A stretch of 64,000 bases of DNA, from positions 58,802 to 122,801 of the forward strand of contig VFIW01000160.1 in the NCBI GenBank assembly GCA_006386115.1, read 5' to 3'. The notes under the pieces were generated by a model. It saw nothing but the letters and a program-made list of their open reading frames with translations, made no database searches and was not told the origin of the DNA. A program made the translations under genes and the position numbers. The stretch comes from Globisporangium splendens. Taxonomy: Eukaryota; Oomycota; Peronosporomycetes; Pythiales; Pythiaceae. Below, piece by piece: positions 49,878-59,592 of this stretch; the stretch's first letter is position 1, and each line of letters starts with the position of its first letter.

Positions 49878-50374
49878 CAACAAAAACATATACAAATCAA
49901 GAGAGTTCAGAGACCACTGTTTGCGATCCTTTTCTTCACTATATATATTTGACTCTATGATAATGATTGCCTAACCTCGAACGCGTGATCAGGCGCATGC
50001 TTCGATCTTCCACGTCCAAGGCACATAAACCACGTGACATGCCACCTCTCCGTATCGACTGTATTTCAAGTTCATCTCATTTCGATCAACCAAGACCCGC
50101 GTATTTTATTATTGTCCAAATATCGTCCTCTAAAATCAAGAAATATCACACAGGACGATGAGACCCAACGAAAATTTGTATTTCAACGGTATGTCATTCG
50201 TGCCAGGAACGCGTGACGTCTAAACTCGGCCACATTACACTTTTGACAGTGCAATAAACACCCCACCGAAAAGACCACACAAGTGCAAGCTCCCTGCTTG
50301 CTTGCTTGCTTCCTCTCTGCCTCGCTCGTTCAAGGCTCTTCCTCGGTTATCACCTCGATAAACAATCACTGACG
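49878..50374. other. No recognised gene
   Basis: Short frames only. It contains TGCTTGCTTGCTTGC at about 50298-50312, and probably the promoter of the vWA gene. Confidence 0.45.
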
Positions 50375-51193
50375 ATGGGACAATCATCGACCACAGAAAA
50401 CGCAAAATTCGCCAGCTCATTCCGTCCTGATGCTCTTCAAGCAGAGCTGACGAAACTCAGGGCAGAATTGTCTCCTAGCGCATCGAAGATCTGTCGGTAT
50501 TGCAACGATAAAGGACGGCGCAAACATGGAGATGCCTGTAAGTGGATCCATTACGATGACCCGGAGGTGCTGAAGGAAAAACTAAAGGCAAAGAATAAAA
50601 GAGTCGAAGCCATGAAATGATTCAGCAAACTTCGCAGTGAAATGAAATCCGATGTCGAGAAAGTGGGAGCGGGACTGAAAGAACAGGTGAAGAAGAGGCA
50701 CCACGTGTTTGTATTGGATTGCTCGGGGTCCATGTCAGGTTCGACGTGGGACATGTTGATGACCGCGTGGCACTAGTACCTGTCCAATCGCATCGCTCAA
50801 GGCGCCTCGCTCGACTTGGTATCGGTCGTGACGTTTGACACTGGCGCAAGAATTGAATATGAAGCCCAGAATACCATGGACAGGGGAAACGCATCGCTTT
50901 GGTTTTGCGGAGGAGGGGGCACGTGTTACAGCGCTGGTCTGAATGCTGCCAACGGAGTGCTCTCGCGTAACAATTTCAAGACATACAGACCCACTGTGGT
51001 GTTTTTCTCGGATGGGCAGCCCGAAGATCAGGGTCCCGGCGAACAGTTGACCATTTCTCTGCGACAGAGTTGCGGCGAATCTGGGCTTGAGGCGTTGGCT
51101 GTGGGGTTTGGCAGTATCACTCTTCAGGTGCTGCAACGCGTTGCCGAGATGCTGGGCGGCACGTACCACCATGCCTTGACATGCACGGAATGA
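50375..51193 (+). pseudogene. vWA-domain protein with CCCH-like finger, two in-frame stops
   Basis: From the ATG at 50375 (MGQSSTTENAKFASS) one frame runs to the TGA at 51191, 272 codons, broken by TGA at 50618-50620 and TAG at 50774-50776. Part 1 has a possible CCCH finger (CRYCNDKGRRKHGDACKWIH). The von Willebrand A fold follows: VFVLDCSGSMSG is the MIDAS DxSxS metal site, then SVVTFDTGARIEYEA, FCGGGGTCYSAGLNAA (the MIDAS Thr), VVFFSDGQPED, and ALAVGFGS. With the stops it cannot be made unless they are read through. The sequence between stops shows no other decay, so the loss is recent. The role is unknown; vWA domains bind protein partners through the metal. Confidence 0.7.
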
Positions 51194-51401
51194 AGACGAC
51201 CTTTCACTCGATTCCCACCTTGCGCTCTTCAACGTCTGTGCGAAAATCTAAACATGTTGCCTGACTGGGGGTGTCTAGCTATCGCCATTACGACCCTACA
51301 GGCCACTAAGCATCGGGGGTATCTCGAATCGAAGAGACCGAGGACAGTATCGATTCTATGTCCACTCTTCATGTTTCCGCACCATAAACGGTCGTGTATT
51401 T

Positions 51402-51417
51402 TTTAGGAACCCTAAAC
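51402..51417. repeat. Degenerate head-to-head telomere motif
   Basis: TTTAGGAACCCTAAAC: third example of inverted telomere units, one base degenerate. Confidence 0.65.
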
Positions 51418-52307
51418 TCAACAGCAGACTTGATGAAGTGCACGGTGATGCGGTTTTGTTGACTAGGTAGCTGGGTGTGCTTGGGATGGCAAATTGAGGA
51501 GTGCGGAAGTATATGGTTTGGATTTAGAGCGAGGGAAAGTTAGTATTCTACAGGATGACAACGTGAGAGCCCGTTGCTGCGAAATTTGCCCTCATTTTGT
51601 GAGTAGAGTTGGCGATACACCAGGGGGAGAACGAGGATCCAGAAAACTGTACTTACTATCAGCTGTGCTCCAGCCATTGCTCATACCTGTAAATGCTACA
51701 TAGCACCGAGAGTCTTTTCGCGGAAGAAAAGACTCTTTGACATTGGGTTGCATGCCTGGATCGCCATATAAAGCGAATCAGACTCTTTGCGATTCAAAAG
51801 ATGTCGCATGGGCCACGCGCGTCAAAACAGACGAGAGAGACTGTTGCATGTCACGCAGGTTCACTTCCCAACTCATCGAGCTGCTTTCAACAATCTCACC
51901 CAGGATCTTGACAACGACGTCATGCATTGGCTTATGCGAAGTTCGGAAGACCCAAGGTCATTGGACAACACAAGGCAGCCTCACATAGGACCAAGAGAAC
52001 ATGCCATCCTGGTCAAAGATTATTTAGCATTCAGAAGTGATCTAGTGCAATCCGCGCTGTAGACACATTTACACTCCTAGATGAAATTCGCAATGAAGAT
52101 TAGTTAGGAGAATGGATATTGTAGGTCACGAAGATGAACCTAAATATACCTCACCTTATAAAGATAAAGACTGTTGCATGTCGAAATATATGGCTGCGGA
52201 CCTTGGATCACGAAAAATTTAAATCGTCGGAGCAGACAGTGTACAGAACCTGGCCAGTGTGGATCGGGTTACCGCCCACGACCTCAACACCAATATGAGG
52301 ACTTTCC
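51418..52307. other. No recognised gene; second copy of the 40-bp motif at 52118-52158
   Basis: The motif at 46412 recurs at 52118-52158, and its second half (ATATACCTCACTTT) again at about 52425. There are short frames with unremarkable translation. Confidence 0.5.
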
Positions 52308-52832
52308 TCAATTCAGGTGTCGGCGATACTCCTGCGGCGTCAGGACGCCGACCAAACTCCGAGACGAAACTACCACGGTAGTGTAGCAAGGGGGATGGAT
52401 ATTTTCGTTCGCCCGGCGTAACACAATATACCTCACTTTAAATCGATATCGAATTTGCTCGTACGTCGTATCCAATCCACCTCTCTGCTTTCGCTGCTTT
52501 TCGATTTCTATCTCTTCTTCAATGAGTTCTTGGGTCGCTGGAAACATCGCTTTCTCTTGCTCATAAAGTATATTTTGTCGAATGTCTCGATAGACAATGC
52601 GCATGAATGTAGCCCCAAGCCGACTATGCAAACTGATTCTGTCGAATGTTATGCGGCAACTTGGATTCATGCATTCGAGTGGATGCTCTTTATCAGTGGT
52701 GAATCGGCGGGAACATGACTTGCAACACACGAAGTCGCACTTGATGCATGAAATCGGTTCGCGAGTTGGCTTGCTGAAGCTGTCGGCGCAGATCGGGCAG
52801 TCAGTGAGCTGGACTTGTTCAGGAGCAGGCAT
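52308..52832 (-). CDS. Zinc-finger protein resembling a giant-virus (NCLDV) family
   Basis: The ATG at 52832 (MPAPEQVQL) gives 174 residues; the frame continues upstream only to non-ATG codons and an ATG at 52937. Cys pairs form a RING-like finger: CPICADSF, CIKCDFVCCKSC, CMNPSC. Then comes the helix FMRIVYRDIRQNILYEQEKA, followed by MFPATQELIEEEIE. From memory, this combination (finger, then an 'EREK-LPATQ' type helix) occurs in uncharacterised proteins of large DNA viruses and their relatives; a search must confirm it. The last 50 residues look unrelated, and the frame crosses the ATATACCTCAC motif at 52425, so the natural C-terminus may be lost. If confirmed, it is a relic of viral DNA in the host. 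Function unknown. Confidence 0.55.
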   Translation of the reverse strand: MPAPEQVQLTDCPICADSFSKPTREPISCIKCDFVCCKSCSRRFTTDKEHPLECMNPSCRITFDRISLHSRLGATFMRIVYRDIRQNILYEQEKAMFPATQELIEEEIEIEKQRKQRGGLDTTYEQIRYRFKVRYIVLRRANENIHPPCYTTVVVSSRSLVGVLTPQEYRRHLN

Positions 52833-53140
52833 TTTTTTATTTTGGAGAGGCGGAACAGGGTCGAGAGTAGTTTTTACAGAGGTACTTGATATATTTAGCT
52901 CAGAATGAATCAATTTCGCAACTGTTTGCTGATACATTAAGACTGTGGCTATATTTTCCGTTCTATTTCCTGTTTTATTGATGCCATATGCAAACAGCAG
53001 ATGCTCAATCTCGCAGACGAATAGATTCAAAAAAAGATATGGTGTGATTGAAACATCTGTCCAAAGAACTTCATTCGCGGCAATAAATAACTACTATGCA
53101 AGTGGGACTATCAGCTTGCAGCACAAATAAAGACGTTTAA

Positions 53141-54013
53141 CTAAGTTGTACGACGACGTGTATCGCTTGAGATTTCACTTCGAACTGCAGCAATGTCGTC
53201 GCGGTTGCGCTTGGTGAGCACTTTCAACTGGCGACTCTCTTGTTGAAGTTTCTTCACCGCGTTGGCGATTGCATTCGGTTCATTTGCCGTCCTTGCATCT
53301 AATGCGAAAATCCGGTAAAGAAGCCGCTCCGGTAGCTGTGGGCTGTTTCTGAGATCGCTGGACATCTTCTTTGTGTAGCTGTAGCACATCGGACAGTCTT
53401 GCTCTTCAAGAACAGCGCATTGGTAGTTCCTCTCCGCGCACATGAGATGTATCTGCACCTTGATGCCGATGGTCGAATTGATGAAGAACCGCTCGCGCTT
53501 GTTTTCGAGGCGCGCTTTCCATGCTCTTGGATTTGCGGTGAACGAATCTACGAATAGATTCCATGCGTGACAGAGACTTGTTGGCATGAGAGTTTTTGGT
53601 TCGCCCATCGCGCTGTAGTATCTCCACTGGAAAAAGAGGTTGATGTAGTACTCCTTCATCTCGACTTCCACAAACATCGGACATATTGGCGGTTGATCGA
53701 CTATCACAGGCGTATCAAAGAGAGCGTAAGGCAAACCCGGTGCCCTAAATCCAACCAGCCATGGGTTATATTCGTTCAACCATGGGTATCGATGTCGTGT
53801 GATATCGCGAATGTACGCCGATGCGAACTCCATCGTGGGCCCGTTGGATTTCGGTTCATCTTCGCCTTGACCATGTGTAGCTTCCAGCAGAAATAAAGGT
53901 TTTCGAGCAACTGGCTTGACGATCGAATATCGGCCGACATCCTTGTGGAAAATGGTTTGAAAGGAAGCGTTGTCTTCTGACTCAGGCTCCGCGCACTTGG
54001 TTTCTTCATCCAT
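53141..54013 (-). CDS. Unrecognised protein, family member 2
   Basis: 290 residues from the ATG at 54013 (MDEETKCAEPESE). A short acidic N-terminus leads into the shared core: WLNEYNP, YALFDTP, YYINLFFQWRYY, HAWNLFVDSFTANPRAW, CAVLEEQDCPMCY. After the core is a long helix with heptads (AVKKLQQESRQLKVLTKRNR, then DIAAVRSEI), ending basic (DTRRRTT). The alignment with members 1 and 3 covers about 150 residues without large gaps, and the Trp, Phe and Cys positions are kept while the rest has diverged, as expected for a functional fold. The AIHE-type stretch of members 1 and 3 is replaced here by QIHLMCAE. Intact frame, no introns. Function unknown. Confidence 0.72.
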   Translation of the reverse strand: MDEETKCAEPESEDNASFQTIFHKDVGRYSIVKPVARKPLFLLEATHGQGEDEPKSNGPTMEFASAYIRDITRHRYPWLNEYNPWLVGFRAPGLPYALFDTPVIVDQPPICPMFVEVEMKEYYINLFFQWRYYSAMGEPKTLMPTSLCHAWNLFVDSFTANPRAWKARLENKRERFFINSTIGIKVQIHLMCAERNYQCAVLEEQDCPMCYSYTKKMSSDLRNSPQLPERLLYRIFALDARTANEPNAIANAVKKLQQESRQLKVLTKRNRDDIAAVRSEISSDTRRRTT

Positions 54014-54020
54014 GACTTCA

Positions 54021-54170
54021 GAGATACGGCCAAACGATAAACTTGCCACCAAGATCACTTGAGGTGTTTAATGCCAGCCTCTCTTTATCACAAATAATGA
54101 ACCCGAAGCTTCTCGATCGTAGGATATGGCCCAACAATAAGCTTGCCACCAAGATCGCTTGGGGTGCTTA
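54021..54170. repeat. 50-bp direct repeat pair upstream of family member 2
   Basis: 54021-54070 and 54121-54170 match over 50 bp (core AACTTGCCACCAAGATC / AGCTTGCCACCAAGATC), exactly 100 bp apart. They straddle the likely promoter and the first codons upstream of the ATG. Confidence 0.8.
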
Positions 54171-54793
54171 CTGCAGACCTCCGTTGAGAAAAGGAGCCGA
54201 GAGCCGTCTCTTCACTTGCAGCTGCGCGCTTGTGTCGAAGCTGGAAAGTTGGAGAATGAGATCGCCAGTGTTGGAGAATGAGGGCGCCGATGGAGCAAGC
54301 ATTCTCCGGGGGGCAGCGGCGTGAAAAGTCGGCAACTATTCAAAGAGACGCAAGAAAACCATTCTTAAAATCGATTCTGGCGACAGGATGCACAAAAGGT
54401 CGGAGGGACTTCTTCACCACCACCTGAGTCTTTGGTACGTACAATCAAAAAATTCAAAAGGCGCCAGCATTTAAAATTCGCCTGTTAGACCAGGCGCCTT
54501 CAGAAAGTTTTGACTGTTGGCTTCATACAGTGTGGCATCCAGTATTGCGGGGAAATCCTCACCAAGAGTTGCGAGGATGCAGGTTGGCAAAATGGAGGCT
54601 ACTACAAGACGTCGAACGGTTGATGACCCCAGACATCGCCGCACTCATTTTGACTTGGAGGAAGCTGAGGGGCACATTCTGTGCAGAATGGTTACGATGC
54701 TTTTTCCTGCACCAGATGAGTGGCCCTAGACAAGGAAGGAGAGAGAGAGAGAGAGAGAAGGTAATTCTATTTAACTTATGATCTGCATACAGT
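54171..54793. other. No recognised gene; one short hairpin
   Basis: AAGGCGCC at about 54462 pairs with GGCGCCTT near 54494. A GA-rich simple repeat lies at about 54740-54760. Confidence 0.45.
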
Positions 54794-56371
54794 TTAAGAA
54801 TTCCTGAGTCTCATTAACACTGCTAAGAGTGAGGTGTTTCTAAGTTTTGACGGTGTGGCACCGATATCATTGTCGAGTAGAGCTGCGACCTGGGACATAA
54901 GGACTTGATCATTTCCCCGCGATTCGTCGGTGAGTATCCTCGCACTCTTGGAGTTCATTGCCGTGTTGGCGAGAAGATCGGCCATTTTGTTTTGTTCTCG
55001 TTTTGTGTGATTCCAGGAGATCCACGCAAAGTTGGCGACGATTTGATTTACCCGAACTGCTAGTGGCTGCAACTCGGTCTGGCGTATTGAGGAGAACCCG
55101 TTCTGGGATGCGATAATCATTTGGCTATCTCCGAAGACTTCAAACTTGACTTCATAGTGTTGTAGGCAGTGTGCACTGTATGCCAGACCATCTTTCAGTG
55201 CGCTGTATTCGCACCAATTGTTCGTGACCTCAGGTCTCATGTACGCATAACCGCATGCTTTGAGTTCCCATTGATTGCTGCGTTCATTCAGGAAGATGAG
55301 TGCCCAACCGCTGCCTCCTGGACCTGGGTTGCCGCGTGCACCTCCATCGAAATACAAACGCGCTGTCGCCCACGCTTCCAGTTGGCGCGACAAGCCTTGT
55401 CTCTCCAGTACGCTGAGCAGTTGGCTCAGGCAAGTTGCATTGATCTTTTCTTCTTTGAGCGTTCTCACCTGATGAGCCACAGCCCGCACTTGCATCACAC
55501 ACGCTGTCCACACACGCTTGGCACTTTCTTCGATACTGAGGTGCTGCAGTTCATGCACTATTTCCACTCTCGTTCTCCGTAGCAATACTGGGATGCTTGT
55601 GGTGACGATAAATCACAGTTTCTGTAGTGCTGTCGAGTGTTCCGGAGTAGTGAACCCGAAGTGCTTTTCCAATTCCCGGAGCAAAGATCGTTGACCTGGC
55701 GGGGCTGAGCGGCTAGCAATATGAGGTAGGAAGAGATTGAGTGCTTGCTCCGTCAATGTTCGGCCAATCCATCGTCCGAGGAACGCCGTCCACGCGGCTT
55801 GTGCTCGCTTGCAACTCCAGACTATGTGTGAGATAGTTTCTTATGTCTCCCCACATCCGGCATTGCTTGGACAAGCTGAAGACTCGATCCTTCCCGGATG
55901 GAACAGGTTGAGCTGCATCGTAGAAATCCGGTATGTCGTCCACATCTGATGCGGCGTAAGACATCCTCGTTGTTTCCATAGATCTGCTGGTAGCCGATAC
56001 TGCACATGACTGTACCACTGGTCAGTTTTCGCGACTTCGTTGAGCTTGTCTACGAGTACTCCGAGACCTTGATACAGCTTGCTGTGCAGCCTCCGTGTTC
56101 TTGCTCGGTCAATTGTCTTCTGGATGCTGTTTGGGGGAGGACGTTCATGCACCAGCCACGGACCATGAGTCGTGAGCGGGTGCGGTTTGAATGTCCACCC
56201 TACGGTTTTATTTCTTCTTCGATCATTGCAACGTCTTGCTGGCAAGTAGCATCCCCGGTCCAGTCGGTCACTGTCCAGAGCACTCCGTTTGCTTGCCGTT
56301 GCATCTGAATGTAGTCCGTGTTGCTTCGCCCCAAGACTCAAGCAAGAACCTATCAAGAACCAGTGACCCAT
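54794..56371 (-). pseudogene. LINE ORF2 3' part: zinc-binding RT tail and RNase H
   Basis: The minus strand reads an RT C-terminal region (56371-55841) ending in the zinc-binding motif LFHPGRIESSACPS...GCGET, then, one frame over, LSHIVWSCKRAQAAWTAFL. After a TGA near 55608 (a Trp codon would fit) comes a full RNase H domain (55585-54794): LYFDGGARGNPGPGGSGWAL, ACGYAYMRPEVTNNWCEYSA (Glu), FGDSQMIIAS (Asp) and WNHTKREQNKMADLLAN (final Asp). The RNase H active site is complete. The RT palm is missing: at 56400 the sequence switches to a LINE ORF1 on the other strand. Confidence 0.8.
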
Positions 56372-56406
56372 CCTTCAGTGATCAGCTGTTTTCGGAGTTT
56401 CGACCA

Positions 56407-59400
56407 ATGACGGAGCCTCCTCCTGAACAGCCTCCTGATGGCGGCGGTACGAATTCCGCATGTCCTGGTTGGGATCCCCATCGCGTTGAAGAACTAAAAA
56501 GAGGCATGATGGGCCAGACACCGCCTCAGCCTGATGCTGCTCACCCAGAGAACAACACTCGGACTGATGCCGCGGTGCGTGAAGCACGTCATCGTGCATG
56601 GGTTCAGCGATTGACCAAGATCGCTACACGTCCATGGAAGACTAAACCCGATGATGACCTACGGAAGATGGTGCCGGCCGAAGAAGAAGCGTTGAATGCC
56701 TGGATAATGGGTGCTCTCGTCTTAGACGCGCCTCCTGCATTCCTCGCCTGTACCCACACTTTCCTTCAACGCATGGCTTATGTCAAATTCTTTGAAGACT
56801 GCCTCGAAGGCACAGTCGTTGCTGTGGTCCCTCCGCGCATCTTGATGCCTGAACACATCGCAGAAAAGACGATTCTTATGCAATTACTTGCATCCGAGCC
56901 AGCCGGCTCTGCAGGTTATAAGAATCTGTGCGAGTGGATTCAGAATGTCAAGCGTTTGTATTACACTGCAGCGACTCGGCGATTGACCTTCATTGTCAAG
57001 GAGCAGTCCATCGCAACGAAATGGCATAGACGAGAAATTAAACTTCGCAACGAAAAACTCGTGCTCCTCAGCACCGCCAAGCTCGAGGAAGAAGATGATC
57101 GATGCGATATCGGCAATGTTATCCCCCACCAAGCTGATGTGCTACAATATCAAGTCCGTGTTGTAGCTCCCGGCTTAGGCAATGACATTGTCGGCCAACT
57201 GATAGCATTGAGCACCGAATGTGAAGTCGTGTCCATTGCGCGCGCGCCGCGAGCACGGGATGGCGCATACGACTCTAATTTCTGGGTCGTTATCTTCAAT
57301 TCCGAGGAATGTCCCCCTCAGCTCAAAGATGTCACCCACATCTCTGCTAAAGGGTTCTCGATCTTCGTTCATCATCATCAGCGGTACAGCCGAATCCCTT
57401 GCTTTCAGTGCTTCGACCCCTCGCACCCAAAAAGCAAGTGTACTCGAGCTCCTGGAGATTGTCAGATGCAATTTCATCGCGACTTCGAACCAGAAATCAA
57501 GCAAGCCAAGGAAATGTCGAAATTTGAGCTGCAGCACATGTCTCTTGAAGTCCGACAAAAGTACATTGGCAATCTCTCCAATAGTTTGGGCAAAGTCATG
57601 GCCAGCCTGAAGACCAAGGCAACTGAGAAAGCGCTGCTCTCTGAGATGCTCCAACCTACTGACTCGAATAGCAGCACCGGCACTGCAGCAGTGGCAGCAG
57701 TGGTCAATTCTGCAACAGACGCTCAATCGGTTACGCCGTCGGAGGCAGAATGGTTCGATCCAGCCAACCTCAAGAAACAGAAGGGGGCGATGAAATCCAT
57801 GATTTCAACCTCAGCGACCACACCAGTGAAGAGTTCACCGGCGTCGAAAGGGCAACCCCATCCAGCTTCGGACGCGGCATCAGCTGGTAGACGAGCGCCA
57901 AAAGGCGGAATCTTAAAGGCTGCTCCGAAGCTGACTTCTGTTGTTGGCACATCTCCTGGAACAGTAGCCAGCTCTGGTAGCATTGGTACCGGGTCTCCAG
58001 AGACAAGTATCAAAGCTTCTAACGATCAGAGCAACCGCAAGGCTCTCCAGGCTCAAAAGAAGCGCGAACTTGAACTTGAGGCCATTCTGGCTGGGAAGCT
58101 TTCTTCAGCTGATTCTGTCCTTGATGGAGTACAAGCAAACTCCTCTCAAGCGAAGCAAAAGATTGCTATCGACGCCCGCTTAAGCGCTGCTCAGGCAACA
58201 TTAGACATTGCTAAGGAGCATCTGTCCAAAGCGTCTTCCGCGCACACCGCAGCTGCTGCAGCGGCTGCGACTGCAAAACGCAAATTGCATGACGTTTCAG
58301 CCAAAGCGCACAGTTTGGCTCTCGATCGAGACGAACACAAGGAGGCAGACACCAGTGGTCGTGATGAGGAATCTTCATCTGTAAATCATGAAGCTGGACA
58401 GTTCCAACGCCAGATTGAATTGCTTGATTTACAGCAACGTGTGACAGCAAAGGAAGCAGCAGCCGCATCTCTGATCCTTCAGGAGGCCAAGAACGCCGAA
58501 AATCGAGCGAAAAGGCAACTTGATTTACTCAAGAAGCGTGCCAAAGCTAAGAATTTGGGTCCCAAGGATGGCGATCAGCATGCTGGGAGCAAGACTTCTA
58601 CGACAGCAGCTTCAGGATCATCTCCCGCTGAGAATACCGAAAGCCAAGGAGATCAAGACCTTGCTTATACGAAACTCAGGGAGTTTGTCAAAGCTCATGT
58701 CGTCCGCGAGCACAGTCCCATTGCGCAGACTCAAGACGAGGAGCAATCAAGAACGAACTAGCCCGGCTCGAAGTCATTTCCCTCAGCGTCTAGAGATAAT
58801 GGATCGGCAAACCAGCAACCATCATCGGAGCCATCAGCTGATACCACCTCTGGGTACTCTGAAGATCCCTCGCACTTCGATGTCACGATGTCCTTGGCGG
58901 ATTCCACGTCGATGGACTCCACGATGCACTTGCAAGATCTGACGGGAGGTGCTGTGACCCCGCCAAATGGTCAAGCCACTCTCCCTCTGCCAGCAGAGGT
59001 GACTAAAGCCTTTCACCAGGAAATGCGCAGTCAAAATGGTACCGAGGACGCAGGCAACGGTTCTCTCTCGATGAACCAGCCAACTCCAGGTAGCGCTGAC
59101 CAAGATTTTGGGCACATTGACTCTGCTGAATCTCGAGATGCAGACCCAACGAGCGCCTTTGGCCCCGGGTCAGAAATCAATGCGGCGATGGGTAGTGGAC
59201 TAGGTACAGGGTCGACGGGTGATGAACATCGATTCCAGGAACCGGAGCGAGAACCAGACTCCCACTCTCATACGTTAAATCGGCCACGGGCACGAAAGAT
59301 CCCAGAACTTGCGTCCTCAGTTTAAAAAGCAGCGGCTTCAACGACACCAAGCCAATCCGAGGCCAGTCAAGAGTCAACCTTTTCCAATGACAGTGAAAGC

Positions 59401-59592
59401 GGCGAATTTGAGACGCCTCCTTCCTCACCGTCTCACTCTGTCCAGGACGATGGGCAAGTACGCAAGCCTCTGGTTGAACGATTGGTCGGATCGAAAGAGG
59501 AGCTCGAACAATTGACGGCTGCTGAACAAGCCCTCCGAAGACAGCATTTTCGTGCAAACAACAAAGCCATATTGACATTTACCCATATCTAG
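56407..59592 (+). pseudogene. LINE ORF1 with zinc knuckle, two in-frame stops
   Basis: The ATG at 56407 (MTEPPPEQPPDGGG) opens a frame of about 1,060 codons, interrupted only by TAG at 58759-58761 and TAA at 59323-59325, and closing with TAG at 59590. The first 400 residues hold an RRM-like/ORF1 region (HISAKGFSIFVHHHQRYSR) and a zinc knuckle CFQCFDPSHPKSKC. A long Ala/Ser/Lys-rich helical stretch follows, with a coiled coil around 58030-58560, and a Ser/Pro-rich acidic end. ORF1 proteins coat LINE RNA. It runs head-to-head with the ORF2 remnant at 54794-56371, so an inversion or a second insertion joined them. The last bases overlap the 3' end of family member 3. Confidence 0.72.
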
